Positions 50,877 through 58,202 of a DNA stretch of 64,000 nucleotides are shown here, piece after piece. How positions within the stretch are numbered: the stretch's first letter is position 1; each line of letters begins with the position of its first letter. The translations under genes and the position numbers were made by a program. The notes beneath the pieces are model-generated. The model ran no database searches, was not told where the DNA came from, and was given only the letters and a program-made list of their open reading frames with translations. Source of the DNA: a bacterium 1XD21-13 (GTDB lineage Bacteria; Bacillota; Clostridia; Lachnospirales; Lachnospiraceae). Where the stretch lies: contig QZDX01000015.1 in the NCBI GenBank assembly GCA_009917555.1, forward strand, positions 1 to 64,000, written 5' to 3'.

Positions 50877-52496
50877 TCAGGATCCAGAGCTTGCCGGGGC
50901 GTACCGTCCAATCACGGCCTCCGCTGTCTTAACACCGTCCATGGCCGCGGAGGTGATTCCTCCGGCATAGCCGGCACCCTCACCACTGGGATACAGGCCC
51001 CCCACCGTGCTCTCCATCTCCCGGTCTCTGGGAATCCGAACCGGCGAGGAGGTGCGACTCTCCACACCGCTAAGAAGGGCGTCCCCTCTGGCAAAGCCTG
51101 GCAATATCTGATCACAGCCTAAGATTCCCTCCTCCAAGGCCATTGACAGCTCCGCCGGAAAAATCTCCCGAACATTTCCAAAGCTCCAGGCTCCCTTGAT
51201 GGAGGGCTCCACCTCCCCAAGACATCTGCTTACTGCACTTTTTTGAAAGTCTCTTAAAAGCTGTACGGGCACCCGGCCTTCCCCGGTCCTGTAGGCAGCC
51301 TCCTCCAGCCTTCTCTGAAATTCCATACCGGAGAGCACATCCTGGCCGGCAAAATCCTTTTGCCCCACAGTTACCACCATGGCACTGTTGGCGTTGCGGC
51401 CGTCTCTGGCCTGGTAGCTCATACCGTTGACTGCCAAAGCTCCCGGCTCCGAGGAGGCGTTGACCACATAGCCTCCCGGACACATGCAGAAGGAGTAAAC
51501 ACCTCGGCCTCCCAAAACCTTTCTGGTCAGTTTATAGGAGGCTGCCGGAAGCTCTAAGGGATAGTCTGTCCCATATTGGCTAAAATTAATCATCTCCTGA
51601 GGATGCTCTATACGCACACCCACGGCAAAGGCTTTGGGCTCCATGGGAATCCCCCTTGCCTTCAGCATTCGAAAGGTGTCCCTGGCACTGTGTCCCGGAG
51701 CCAAAATGAGGACATCCGTCCTGAGCTCATAGCTTTGTTCTGTGTCCCCCTGTCCATGGACCACCTGAATGCCCCGCACCTGGCCGTCCTTCAGGGTAAT
51801 ATCTGTCATCTGACTTTCAAATCGAAGCTGTCCTCCCAAGGCTTCTATCTGATGGCGTATACGCTCCACAATTCCAATGAGCAGATCCGTTCCCAGGTGA
51901 GGCTTGTTCTGCCAGAGGATCTCCTCCGGGGCTCCGGCCTCCACAAAGGTAGTAAGCACCAGACGATTCCGGCCCGCCGTATCCTTCACCAGAGTGTTAA
52001 GCTTTCCGTCGGAAAAGGTTCCGGCTCCCCCTTCTCCAAACTGTACATTGGAGCGCAAATCAAGCTCTCCCGTATTCCAGAAATGCTCCACGGCCCGTTT
52101 CCGCTCTCGGGCAGACCTTCCGCGCTCCAGAATAATAGGACAGTAACCGGCCTTGGCCAGCATAAGACCGCAAAACAGACCCGCCGGACCGCTTCCTATG
52201 ATCACTGGCGGGTGATTCAGCCTTTCTCTTCCCGGCTCCGGTAAGCGATAAGGATGAATCTCAGCTCTGGCCACCTTTGCGTTTTTGGCCCGCTTTAGAA
52301 CCCGTTCTTCCTCCCGCACCTGCACATCGATGGTATAGACATACTGTATGGGCTTTTTTCTGGCATCGATGGACTGCTTGCGAAACTCATAGTGAAGCAG
52401 ACCCTCCCTTGGAAGCCTAAGCTCCTGACAGAGCCTCTGCTCCAGATCCTCCTTTGTATGGCCAACGGCCAGCTTTAGCTGTTGAATTCGTATCAT
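50877..52496 (-). CDS. FAD-dependent oxidoreductase, long form with N-terminal extension
   Basis: A 539-residue flavoprotein in the same family as the protein at 6926-8326. An N-terminal extension of about 90 residues precedes the FAD-binding motif IIGSGPAGLFCGLMLAKAGY; the signature GEGGAGTFSDGKLNT follows. The C-terminus has GGLYPSGEGAGYAGGITSAA, the second FAD contact. The substrate is unknown. The family is widespread in anaerobes. The ribosome binding site is weak. Confidence 0.88.
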   Translation of the reverse strand: MIRIQQLKLAVGHTKEDLEQRLCQELRLPREGLLHYEFRKQSIDARKKPIQYVYTIDVQVREEERVLKRAKNAKVARAEIHPYRLPEPGRERLNHPPVIIGSGPAGLFCGLMLAKAGYCPIILERGRSARERKRAVEHFWNTGELDLRSNVQFGEGGAGTFSDGKLNTLVKDTAGRNRLVLTTFVEAGAPEEILWQNKPHLGTDLLIGIVERIRHQIEALGGQLRFESQMTDITLKDGQVRGIQVVHGQGDTEQSYELRTDVLILAPGHSARDTFRMLKARGIPMEPKAFAVGVRIEHPQEMINFSQYGTDYPLELPAASYKLTRKVLGGRGVYSFCMCPGGYVVNASSEPGALAVNGMSYQARDGRNANSAMVVTVGQKDFAGQDVLSGMEFQRRLEEAAYRTGEGRVPVQLLRDFQKSAVSRCLGEVEPSIKGAWSFGNVREIFPAELSMALEEGILGCDQILPGFARGDALLSGVESRTSSPVRIPRDREMESTVGGLYPSGEGAGYAGGITSAAMDGVKTAEAVIGRYAPASSGS

Positions 52497-52569
52497 GTGA
52501 AGTACCTATTCCAGTTCCGTATCCCACCTACAATACACAACGTATGAGATCCATTTGAGGGATACTGAT

Positions 52570-53799
52570 TTATTTCAAAGCGCTGTGCAGACCGGCCAGA
52601 TAACCGCTGGTCCAGGCCCACTGCAGATTATAGCCGCCGCAGGCTCCGTCCACATCCAGAATCTCGCCTGCAAAATAAAGCTCTGGCACACGAATGGATT
52701 CCATGGTTTTCGGGTTCACTTCCTCTGTGTCCACACCTCCGCTGCATACCTGGGCGCGGTCGAAACCGTTTCCTGCCGATATCTCCACCTCAAAGGCGGT
52801 GCAGGCCCTCCACAGAGCCTGCCGTTCCTGATCCGTAAGAGTTTCTGCAATCCGATCCGGTGAGATTTTGGCTATTTTCAGCAGGCAGTCTGCCATTTTC
52901 CTCGGAAACAGCCCCACCAAAAGCTGTGCCGCACTTTTGTAGGCCCCTGCGCGAATCCGCTTCTGCCAGAAGACATCCAATTCCTTTTGATCTAAAAAAG
53001 GAAGCAGGTTTAACAAGGCCCGAACATTTCTGCCCTCATGTATGGCCCTCACTCCATAGCGGCTCACCTGAAATACAGGGATTCCGGACAGGCCGTATTC
53101 CGTGAACTGAACCTCGCCCCTGTCCTCAGCCAAAAGCTCCCCTTCCGAATACAGGGAAACCTGCGCCTCTATGCGAAGCCCCTTGAGCCTTGGAAATACC
53201 TTATTGGGGGAGCGAAGCTGAACAAGGGCCGGAAGGGGTTCTATTACTCCGTGCCCCATGGCCCTGGCAAGCTCATAGCCGCTTCCGTCGGACCCTGTCT
53301 CCGGAGCCGCACAGGAACCGGCTGCCAGAATGAGGGCGTCTCCCTCATAGGTCCATCCCGGAGTTTCTATCAGGAATCGGTGATTTTCCTTTCGAACAGA
53401 CTGCACTCTGGTATTTAAGGCTAGCTTGACCCTAAGATGCTCCGCCTCCATACGCAGGGCGTCAGCAACGGAGGATGCCTGATCGCTGCAGGGATAGAGG
53501 TAGCCATTCCTGTCTCTCACAGTGATTCCCAGCCCTTCAAAAAATTCGAGGGTTTCAGAAAGGCCGAAACCCTTAAGGGCCGTATCAATGAAATCAGTAG
53601 AGCTTCCCCGATAGCTATACAGAGCCTGATCCCGATTGGTCAGGTTGCAGCGCCCATTGCCGGTTACAAGAAGCTTTTTTCCCACCTGTTTATTCTGTTC
53701 TAAAAGAGTTACCTTCGCTCCTGCCCTGGCCGCGCTAATGGCTGCTGTCAGACCTGAGGCTCCACCCCCTATGATTAACACCTCTCTCACTGCCTGCAT
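52570..53799 (-). CDS. HI0933/YhiN-family flavoprotein
   Basis: A 409-residue NAD(P)/FAD-dependent oxidoreductase of the HI0933 (BaiN/YhiN) group. FAD motif LIIGGGASGLTAAISAARAG (residues 8-27), then KKLLVTGNGRCNLTN, a hallmark of the family, and FAGEILDVDGACGGYNLQWA at the C-terminus. Some relatives (BaiN) reduce bile-acid intermediates; nothing here proves that activity. A 27-base hairpin repeat lies 31 bases upstream. Confidence 0.92.
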   Translation of the reverse strand: MQAVREVLIIGGGASGLTAAISAARAGAKVTLLEQNKQVGKKLLVTGNGRCNLTNRDQALYSYRGSSTDFIDTALKGFGLSETLEFFEGLGITVRDRNGYLYPCSDQASSVADALRMEAEHLRVKLALNTRVQSVRKENHRFLIETPGWTYEGDALILAAGSCAAPETGSDGSGYELARAMGHGVIEPLPALVQLRSPNKVFPRLKGLRIEAQVSLYSEGELLAEDRGEVQFTEYGLSGIPVFQVSRYGVRAIHEGRNVRALLNLLPFLDQKELDVFWQKRIRAGAYKSAAQLLVGLFPRKMADCLLKIAKISPDRIAETLTDQERQALWRACTAFEVEISAGNGFDRAQVCSGGVDTEEVNPKTMESIRVPELYFAGEILDVDGACGGYNLQWAWTSGYLAGLHSALK

Positions 53800-53829
53800 C
53801 CTCTTTTCCTGCCTCTTAGGGCATTACAG

Positions 53830-53856
53830 GTTACTGGTCACGGAGTGAACAGTAAC
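53830..53856. repeat. 27-base hairpin repeat, copy C
   Basis: GTTACTG (53830-53836) pairs with CAGTAAC (53850-53856). It differs from copy A at only three central positions and lies between the methionine gamma-lyase-family gene and the HI0933-type gene. Confidence 0.65.
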
Positions 53857-53858
53857 CA

Positions 53859-55142
53859 TTACAGCTTCACAATTCCTGCCTCATACAGCTTCTGCAGAGA
53901 CATTAGGATTCCAAACCTGGCATGCTCCCAGGTGAGCCCTCCCTGGAAATACACCGCATAGGGAGGCTTGATGGGACCGTCCGCAGAGAGCTCAATGGAG
54001 GAGCCCTGCACAAAGGCTCCCGCCGCCATTATCACGTCGCTGTCATAACCGGGCATGGCCCATGGCTCCGGAGTTACATAGCTGTCTACAGGGGCTGCTG
54101 CCTGAATTCCTTTGCAGAATGCAATCACGCCCTCGGCCGTTCCAAAGGTCACTGCCTGGATAATGTCATGACGGCTCTCGCTGCCGTTTGGCACAACAGA
54201 GAATCCCAGCTTCTCATAAATATTCGCCGCAAAGATGGCTCCCCTCAAGGCACCACCCACCACGGTGGGTGCCAGGAACAACCCCTGATAAAAGCTGGTC
54301 ATTACGCCCAAGGAGGCCCCCACCTCTTTTCCCAGTCCCGGTGAGGTAAGGCGGTAGGCCGCGCGCTCCACATATTCCTCTTTTCCCACAATGTAACCGC
54401 CGATGGGAGCCAGGCCGCCACCGGGATTTTTGATGAGGGAGCCCACACAGAGATCCGCACCCACATCTGTCGGCTCTATCCGCTCTACGAATTCACCATA
54501 GCAGTTGTCCACCATACAGATTACACGGGGGCACCGCTCCTTGATAAAGGCAATCAGCTCTCCAATCCGCTTTACGGAGAGGGTGGGCCGGGTCTGGTAG
54601 CCCTTGGAGCGCTGAATGGTTACGAGACGGGTCCGATCATTTAATGCCTTTTCAATGGCCGGATAATCAAAGCTCCCGTCCTCCAGGAGATCCACCTGGC
54701 GGTAGGTCACCCCATACTCCGCAAGGGAGCCGGTGGAGGGGCGGATTCCAATGACCTCCTCCAGGGTATCGTAGGGCTTTCCCACCGGTGAGAAGAGCTC
54801 GTCCCCGGGTCTTAAATTTCCGGAAAGAGCCACGGCCAGGGCATGGGTTCCGCAGGCGATCTGAGGGCGCACCAGGGCGGCCTCGGTGTGAAAAACATCT
54901 GCATAAACCGCCTCCAGCTTGTCCCGGCCCAGGTCGTTGTAGCCGTAGCCGCTGGTGGCCGCAAAGCAGGCAGCCTCCACCCGGTTCTTCTGCATGGCAT
55001 GAAGGACCTTCAGCTGATTGTATTCTACATTTTCCGCTATAGCTTCGAAGCGTTCTTTTAACTCTGCTTCTACCTGATTGCCAAAGTCGAAAGCCCTTTC
55101 GCTGATTCCCATTTCCCGGTAGAGTGTCTTTGTTTCTTCCAT
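53859..55142 (-). CDS. Methionine gamma-lyase family PLP protein (formerly aluminium resistance protein)
   Basis: A 427-residue fold-type I PLP enzyme. The PLP lysine region is CVGSLIKNPGGGLAPIGGY, with substrate/cofactor stretches ATSGYGYNDLGRDKLE and RPQIACGTHALAVALSGNLRPGD. The family carries the older name aluminium resistance protein; the reaction is not firmly known and a C-S lyase role is likely. It follows miaA in the same direction, an arrangement common in Clostridia. Confidence 0.92.
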   Translation of the reverse strand: MEETKTLYREMGISERAFDFGNQVEAELKERFEAIAENVEYNQLKVLHAMQKNRVEAACFAATSGYGYNDLGRDKLEAVYADVFHTEAALVRPQIACGTHALAVALSGNLRPGDELFSPVGKPYDTLEEVIGIRPSTGSLAEYGVTYRQVDLLEDGSFDYPAIEKALNDRTRLVTIQRSKGYQTRPTLSVKRIGELIAFIKERCPRVICMVDNCYGEFVERIEPTDVGADLCVGSLIKNPGGGLAPIGGYIVGKEEYVERAAYRLTSPGLGKEVGASLGVMTSFYQGLFLAPTVVGGALRGAIFAANIYEKLGFSVVPNGSESRHDIIQAVTFGTAEGVIAFCKGIQAAAPVDSYVTPEPWAMPGYDSDVIMAAGAFVQGSSIELSADGPIKPPYAVYFQGGLTWEHARFGILMSLQKLYEAGIVKL

Positions 55143-55271
55143 ATATAATCTCCGTTCTCCTGTCCTTACCGTCCCTTAATACAGCAGGGCATATCTTGGT
55201 TTTTATTTTTGTTCTTTCATTTTATATGCATCTTTAAGGATTCCTTGGAAATCTGCCTGAAAAAACCTTTT

Positions 55272-56216
55272 TTACAGGATGGATTTCTCTCTTAGAATCT
55301 CCAGCATCTTATTTAGGATCTGCTCCTGGTTATATTGGTAATCCTGCTGGTTCAGCCAGATTACATCCCGCTCTCTGCGAAACCAGGTAAGCTGACGCTT
55401 GGCAAAATGGCGCGTGTCCCGTTTCAGAATCCGCACAGCCTCCGAAAAGCTCATTTCCCCATCCAGATAGGAAAGGATCTCCTTGTAGCCCAGGCCCTGC
55501 ATAGAGACCATACCCTGCCTGCAGCCCATGGCTTTAAGCGCCCTTACCTCATCCAAAAGTCCCTCCCCAATCATGGCGTCCACTCTGGCGTCAATTCTCT
55601 CGTACAACCGTTGCCTGTCATCATTCAACACAAAGTATGCTCCGTTGTAGGGACTTTCCTTTCGCTGCTGTGTCTCGTTGTGCTGGGAAATGCGCTCTCC
55701 CGTCAGACGGTAATATTCCAGGGCACGGATCACACGCTTTTCGTTGTTGGGGTGAATCTGCATTGCGGCCTTTGGATCTGCCTTCTCCAGCATTTGGTGC
55801 AGGAATTCTGCTCCCTTTTCTTTCGCCTGGGCTTCCAGCTCCCGGCGAAGCTCCGGATGCTCCTCATTTTCCGTAAAATCAATGTCGTAGAGCAGGGCCT
55901 GGATGTAGAAGCCGGTTCCCCCTGCCACAATGGGGATTCGATTCCTTTTGTAGATCTGCTCCATGGCCTCCTTTGCCAGACCTTGAAAGCGGACAACATT
56001 GAAGTCCTCCGCCGGTTCCAGAATGTCAATGAGGTGGTGGGGTATGCCTTCCATTTCCTCCGGCCGGATCTTTGCGGATCCAATGTCCATATGGCGGTAA
56101 ACCTGCATGGAATCCGCTGATATAATCTCTCCGTCAATGGCCTTGGCCAAGGCGATGGATAGCTTTGTTTTTCCTGCGGCCGTGGGGCCGGTAAGAATTA
56201 CAAGGGGGGCTTTCAT
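55272..56216 (-). CDS. miaA: tRNA dimethylallyltransferase
   Basis: A 314-residue enzyme that adds the isopentenyl group to A37 of tRNAs reading UNN codons, which includes the tRNA-Leu(CAA) in this window. P-loop LTGPTAAGKTKLSIALA (residues 8-24), ISADSMQVYRHMDIGSAK, and the C-terminal QLTWFRRERDVIWLN are present. AGGAGGT lies 9 bases before the ATG. It lies in the mutS-mutL-miaA direction of the usual Firmicute cluster, with several genes inserted between. Confidence 0.96.
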   Translation of the reverse strand: MKAPLVILTGPTAAGKTKLSIALAKAIDGEIISADSMQVYRHMDIGSAKIRPEEMEGIPHHLIDILEPAEDFNVVRFQGLAKEAMEQIYKRNRIPIVAGGTGFYIQALLYDIDFTENEEHPELRRELEAQAKEKGAEFLHQMLEKADPKAAMQIHPNNEKRVIRALEYYRLTGERISQHNETQQRKESPYNGAYFVLNDDRQRLYERIDARVDAMIGEGLLDEVRALKAMGCRQGMVSMQGLGYKEILSYLDGEMSFSEAVRILKRDTRHFAKRQLTWFRRERDVIWLNQQDYQYNQEQILNKMLEILREKSIL

Positions 56217-56362
56217 GCCGGATTTACCTCCTGTACCACTGTACTTGTTCTGTTTCTGCCTTTACACTGCTTTGCCCGTATAGGGAAATGGCGTCTGCTT
56301 TATTATAGTGAATGTGGGAGGGATTTGCAAGAAGAAATGATGAGCCTTAATCTTGAATTTAC

Positions 56363-56424
56363 GGAAAGTTTGCTTGACATTTTGTATCGGGTGGTATATA
56401 GTGATAATGTAAAGTTAACTTTCC
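56363..56424 (+). promoter_or_regulatory. Promoter and operator of the HTH/membrane gene pair
   Basis: TTGACA at 56374-56379 and TATAGT at 56397-56402 are 17 bases apart. A perfect 12-base palindrome, AAAGTTAACTTT, lies at 56411-56422 near the start of transcription. GGAAAGTT at 56363-56370 and AACTTTCC at 56417-56424 form an inverted pair flanking the promoter. This is a likely autoregulatory operator. Confidence 0.7.
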
Positions 56425-56489
56425 ATCACAGATTTAGAATCGGCTGTGCCCTGTCCAGCCATAAAATGAGAAATCAGGAGGAGCTTCCC

Positions 56490-56690
56490 TTGAAAAACCG
56501 TTTGGAAGAAATACGAAAGGACCGGGGCGTTACCCAGGAGGAGCTGGCCGCCTCCCTGGAGGTATCCAGGCAGACCATCGGCTCCCTGGAAAATGGGCGG
56601 TACAACCCATCTATTCTATTGGCCTTTAAGATCGCCCGGTACTTTCAGATGTCCATTGAAGATATATTTATTTATGAGGAGGAGGAATAG
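56490..56690 (+). CDS. Small HTH (Xre-type) regulator
   Basis: A 66-residue protein that is essentially one Cro/CI helix-turn-helix (VTQEELAASLEVSRQTIGSL) of the YozG/YgzD type, ending in an acidic tail. I start it at the TTG at 56490, with AGGAGGAG 6 bases upstream; longer frames lack such a site. The stop and the next gene's start are adjacent (TAGATG), so the pair is coupled. Such short regulators usually control the membrane-protein gene beside them. Confidence 0.88.
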   Translation: MKNRLEEIRKDRGVTQEELAASLEVSRQTIGSLENGRYNPSILLAFKIARYFQMSIEDIFIYEEEE

Positions 56691-57113
56691 ATGAATCAAA
56701 AGAAAAAAAAGACCTTACTAATCCTTGGCATCATAGCTGGTTTACTCTTTCAATTTATTGGAATCTCTTTAGGTCTGGGAAAGCTGCGTATCGTAAGCGG
56801 CATCTTCCTCACACTTTACGCCTTGCTCTTCTCCTTGTGTCTCAACAAATTGTCCCGTATGTCCCGGGAAGCGGAGTTTCCCGAAGCAGTCCGCCAGGAG
56901 GAGATTGAGCTTCACGATGAACGAAACACCCAGATCCGCAACCGTGCCAAAGCCAGAACAAGCGACATTACCCGATGGGTGGTCATAGCACTTGCCTGGG
57001 TGAACTTTCTGGTACGGGGAGCCTTGTGGATGACACTGGCCCTTATTGGAGTATTTGTACTGATGTATATACTGGACTTCTGCTACATGGAGAAGTACCA
57101 GGGGGAAATGTAG
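56691..57113 (+). CDS. DUF2178-like membrane protein
   Basis: A 140-residue protein with four hydrophobic segments in two pairs (about 8-25, 30-50, 93-110, 112-132) separated by a charged stretch with the family sequence IELHDERNTQIRNRAKART. Proteins of this type are regularly encoded with a YozG-like HTH gene. The function is unknown; the pairing suggests a membrane stress or sensing module. It starts directly after the HTH stop. Confidence 0.82.
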   Translation: MNQKKKKTLLILGIIAGLLFQFIGISLGLGKLRIVSGIFLTLYALLFSLCLNKLSRMSREAEFPEAVRQEEIELHDERNTQIRNRAKARTSDITRWVVIALAWVNFLVRGALWMTLALIGVFVLMYILDFCYMEKYQGEM

Positions 57114-57147
57114 ATATGGATGCAGAAGCAGGGTAAGTCAACAACCC

Positions 57148-57161
57148 CGCAGCAAGCTGCG
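57148..57161. terminator. Small hairpin between convergent genes
   Basis: CGCAGC-AA-GCTGCG between the DUF2178-like gene and the phosphoesterase gene. There is no clear T-run, so this is a weak terminator candidate. Confidence 0.3.
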
Positions 57162-57220
57162 AGGTCTCGACCCTTGCGGCAATGAATACCAAAATTTCCC
57201 CCGGCGTTTGGCCCTGCTCC

Positions 57221-57973
57221 TTACGCAATCCGCACAATCTGCTCATACAGCAGAATATCCGTTGCATTGAGCTGTTTGTCCAGATGGAGATGTCCGCAGA
57301 AATGCCGTTTAAAAGAGATGCTCTGCCGGATTTCCTCCAGATATTTCGTTAGAATATCCTGCTTTCCGGCTCCAAAGCCAAGCATCGCCACAACGCTTGC
57401 GCTGGGGGAATGGGTAATGATGTAATCCACCTGATTTCCATGCTTCTTCAGGTTTTCCCGCCCACGCTGCAGCTCCTCCTCTGAGGGAAGCTCCTCCTTC
57501 CACCAGGAGACACCGTCCACCCGGAACATCTTAAAGGGCATACGGCTCCAGGTCTTTATAAGCTTAGCATCCTTTACCGGGTCAAGAATCCCGTCCCGGA
57601 TGTCATGGGAGGAGGCGCCGCCAAAAGCAAAGAACGCAAGCTCCTCAATAAGAAAGATTTCTCCCCGAAGCAAATGGAGCACATGGGGACGGATCTCATG
57701 GACCAGCCCGCCCCTCCACTCTTTTTGGGGATACTCGGCAAGACGCACATGGTTTTCATGGTTGCCGTCTACAAATACGGTAGTATAAGGCTTTCTTTCC
57801 AGCCAATCCAGCCAGTATTTCTCACTGCGGTTCTCTCCCTGGTAGTCCCAGACACCGCCGAAATCTCCCAGGATAATCACCGTGTCCTCTCTCTTCATCT
57901 TCCTCTGCTCCGGAAAAATCTCCCTATTAAACCGCCTAAAATCTCCGTGGCAGTCGCCGGTTATATAGATCAT
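57221..57973 (-). CDS. Metallophosphoesterase
   Basis: A 250-residue calcineurin-like phosphoesterase. Metal-binding motifs are YITGDCHGDFRRF (residues 3-15), ILGDFGGVWD, FVDGNHENH and a later THSPSA and GHLHLD. The layout fits bacterial serine/threonine-type or nucleotidase-type phosphoesterases; the substrate is not determinable. GAGG lies upstream of the ATG at 57973. It stands alone, 34 bases after the DUF6472 gene. Confidence 0.9.
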   Translation of the reverse strand: MIYITGDCHGDFRRFNREIFPEQRKMKREDTVIILGDFGGVWDYQGENRSEKYWLDWLERKPYTTVFVDGNHENHVRLAEYPQKEWRGGLVHEIRPHVLHLLRGEIFLIEELAFFAFGGASSHDIRDGILDPVKDAKLIKTWSRMPFKMFRVDGVSWWKEELPSEEELQRGRENLKKHGNQVDYIITHSPSASVVAMLGFGAGKQDILTKYLEEIRQSISFKRHFCGHLHLDKQLNATDILLYEQIVRIA

Positions 57974-58007
57974 AAAAGCTTTCCTCTCTGTAGCTGTCTT
58001 ACAGCCT

Positions 58008-58202
58008 CTACATCTGATGTCTCACAATCCGGTACTCATCCCCATACTGAAAATAGGGACAGCTCCGGAACTGGCCCTGCATAAAAAGGCGCATTTCGTC
58101 CTCGTCCAGATCCATTTCGCACACATAATAACCGTAATCGTCGTCGTATACATAGTTACCGCAGCACTCACAGTTGGTGACCTTTGTGTTTGTCTTTTTC
58201 AT
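58008..58202 (-). CDS. DUF6472 small Cys-rich protein
   Basis: A 64-residue protein with CECCGNYVYDDDYGYYVCEM and a later SCPYFQYGDEY, matching the DUF6472 family of Lachnospiraceae. The four Cys could bind a metal; this is inferred from spacing. Its start codon directly abuts the mutL stop (TAAATG), so translation is coupled. The function is unknown. Confidence 0.85.
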   Translation of the reverse strand: MKKTNTKVTNCECCGNYVYDDDYGYYVCEMDLDEDEMRLFMQGQFRSCPYFQYGDEYRIVRHQM

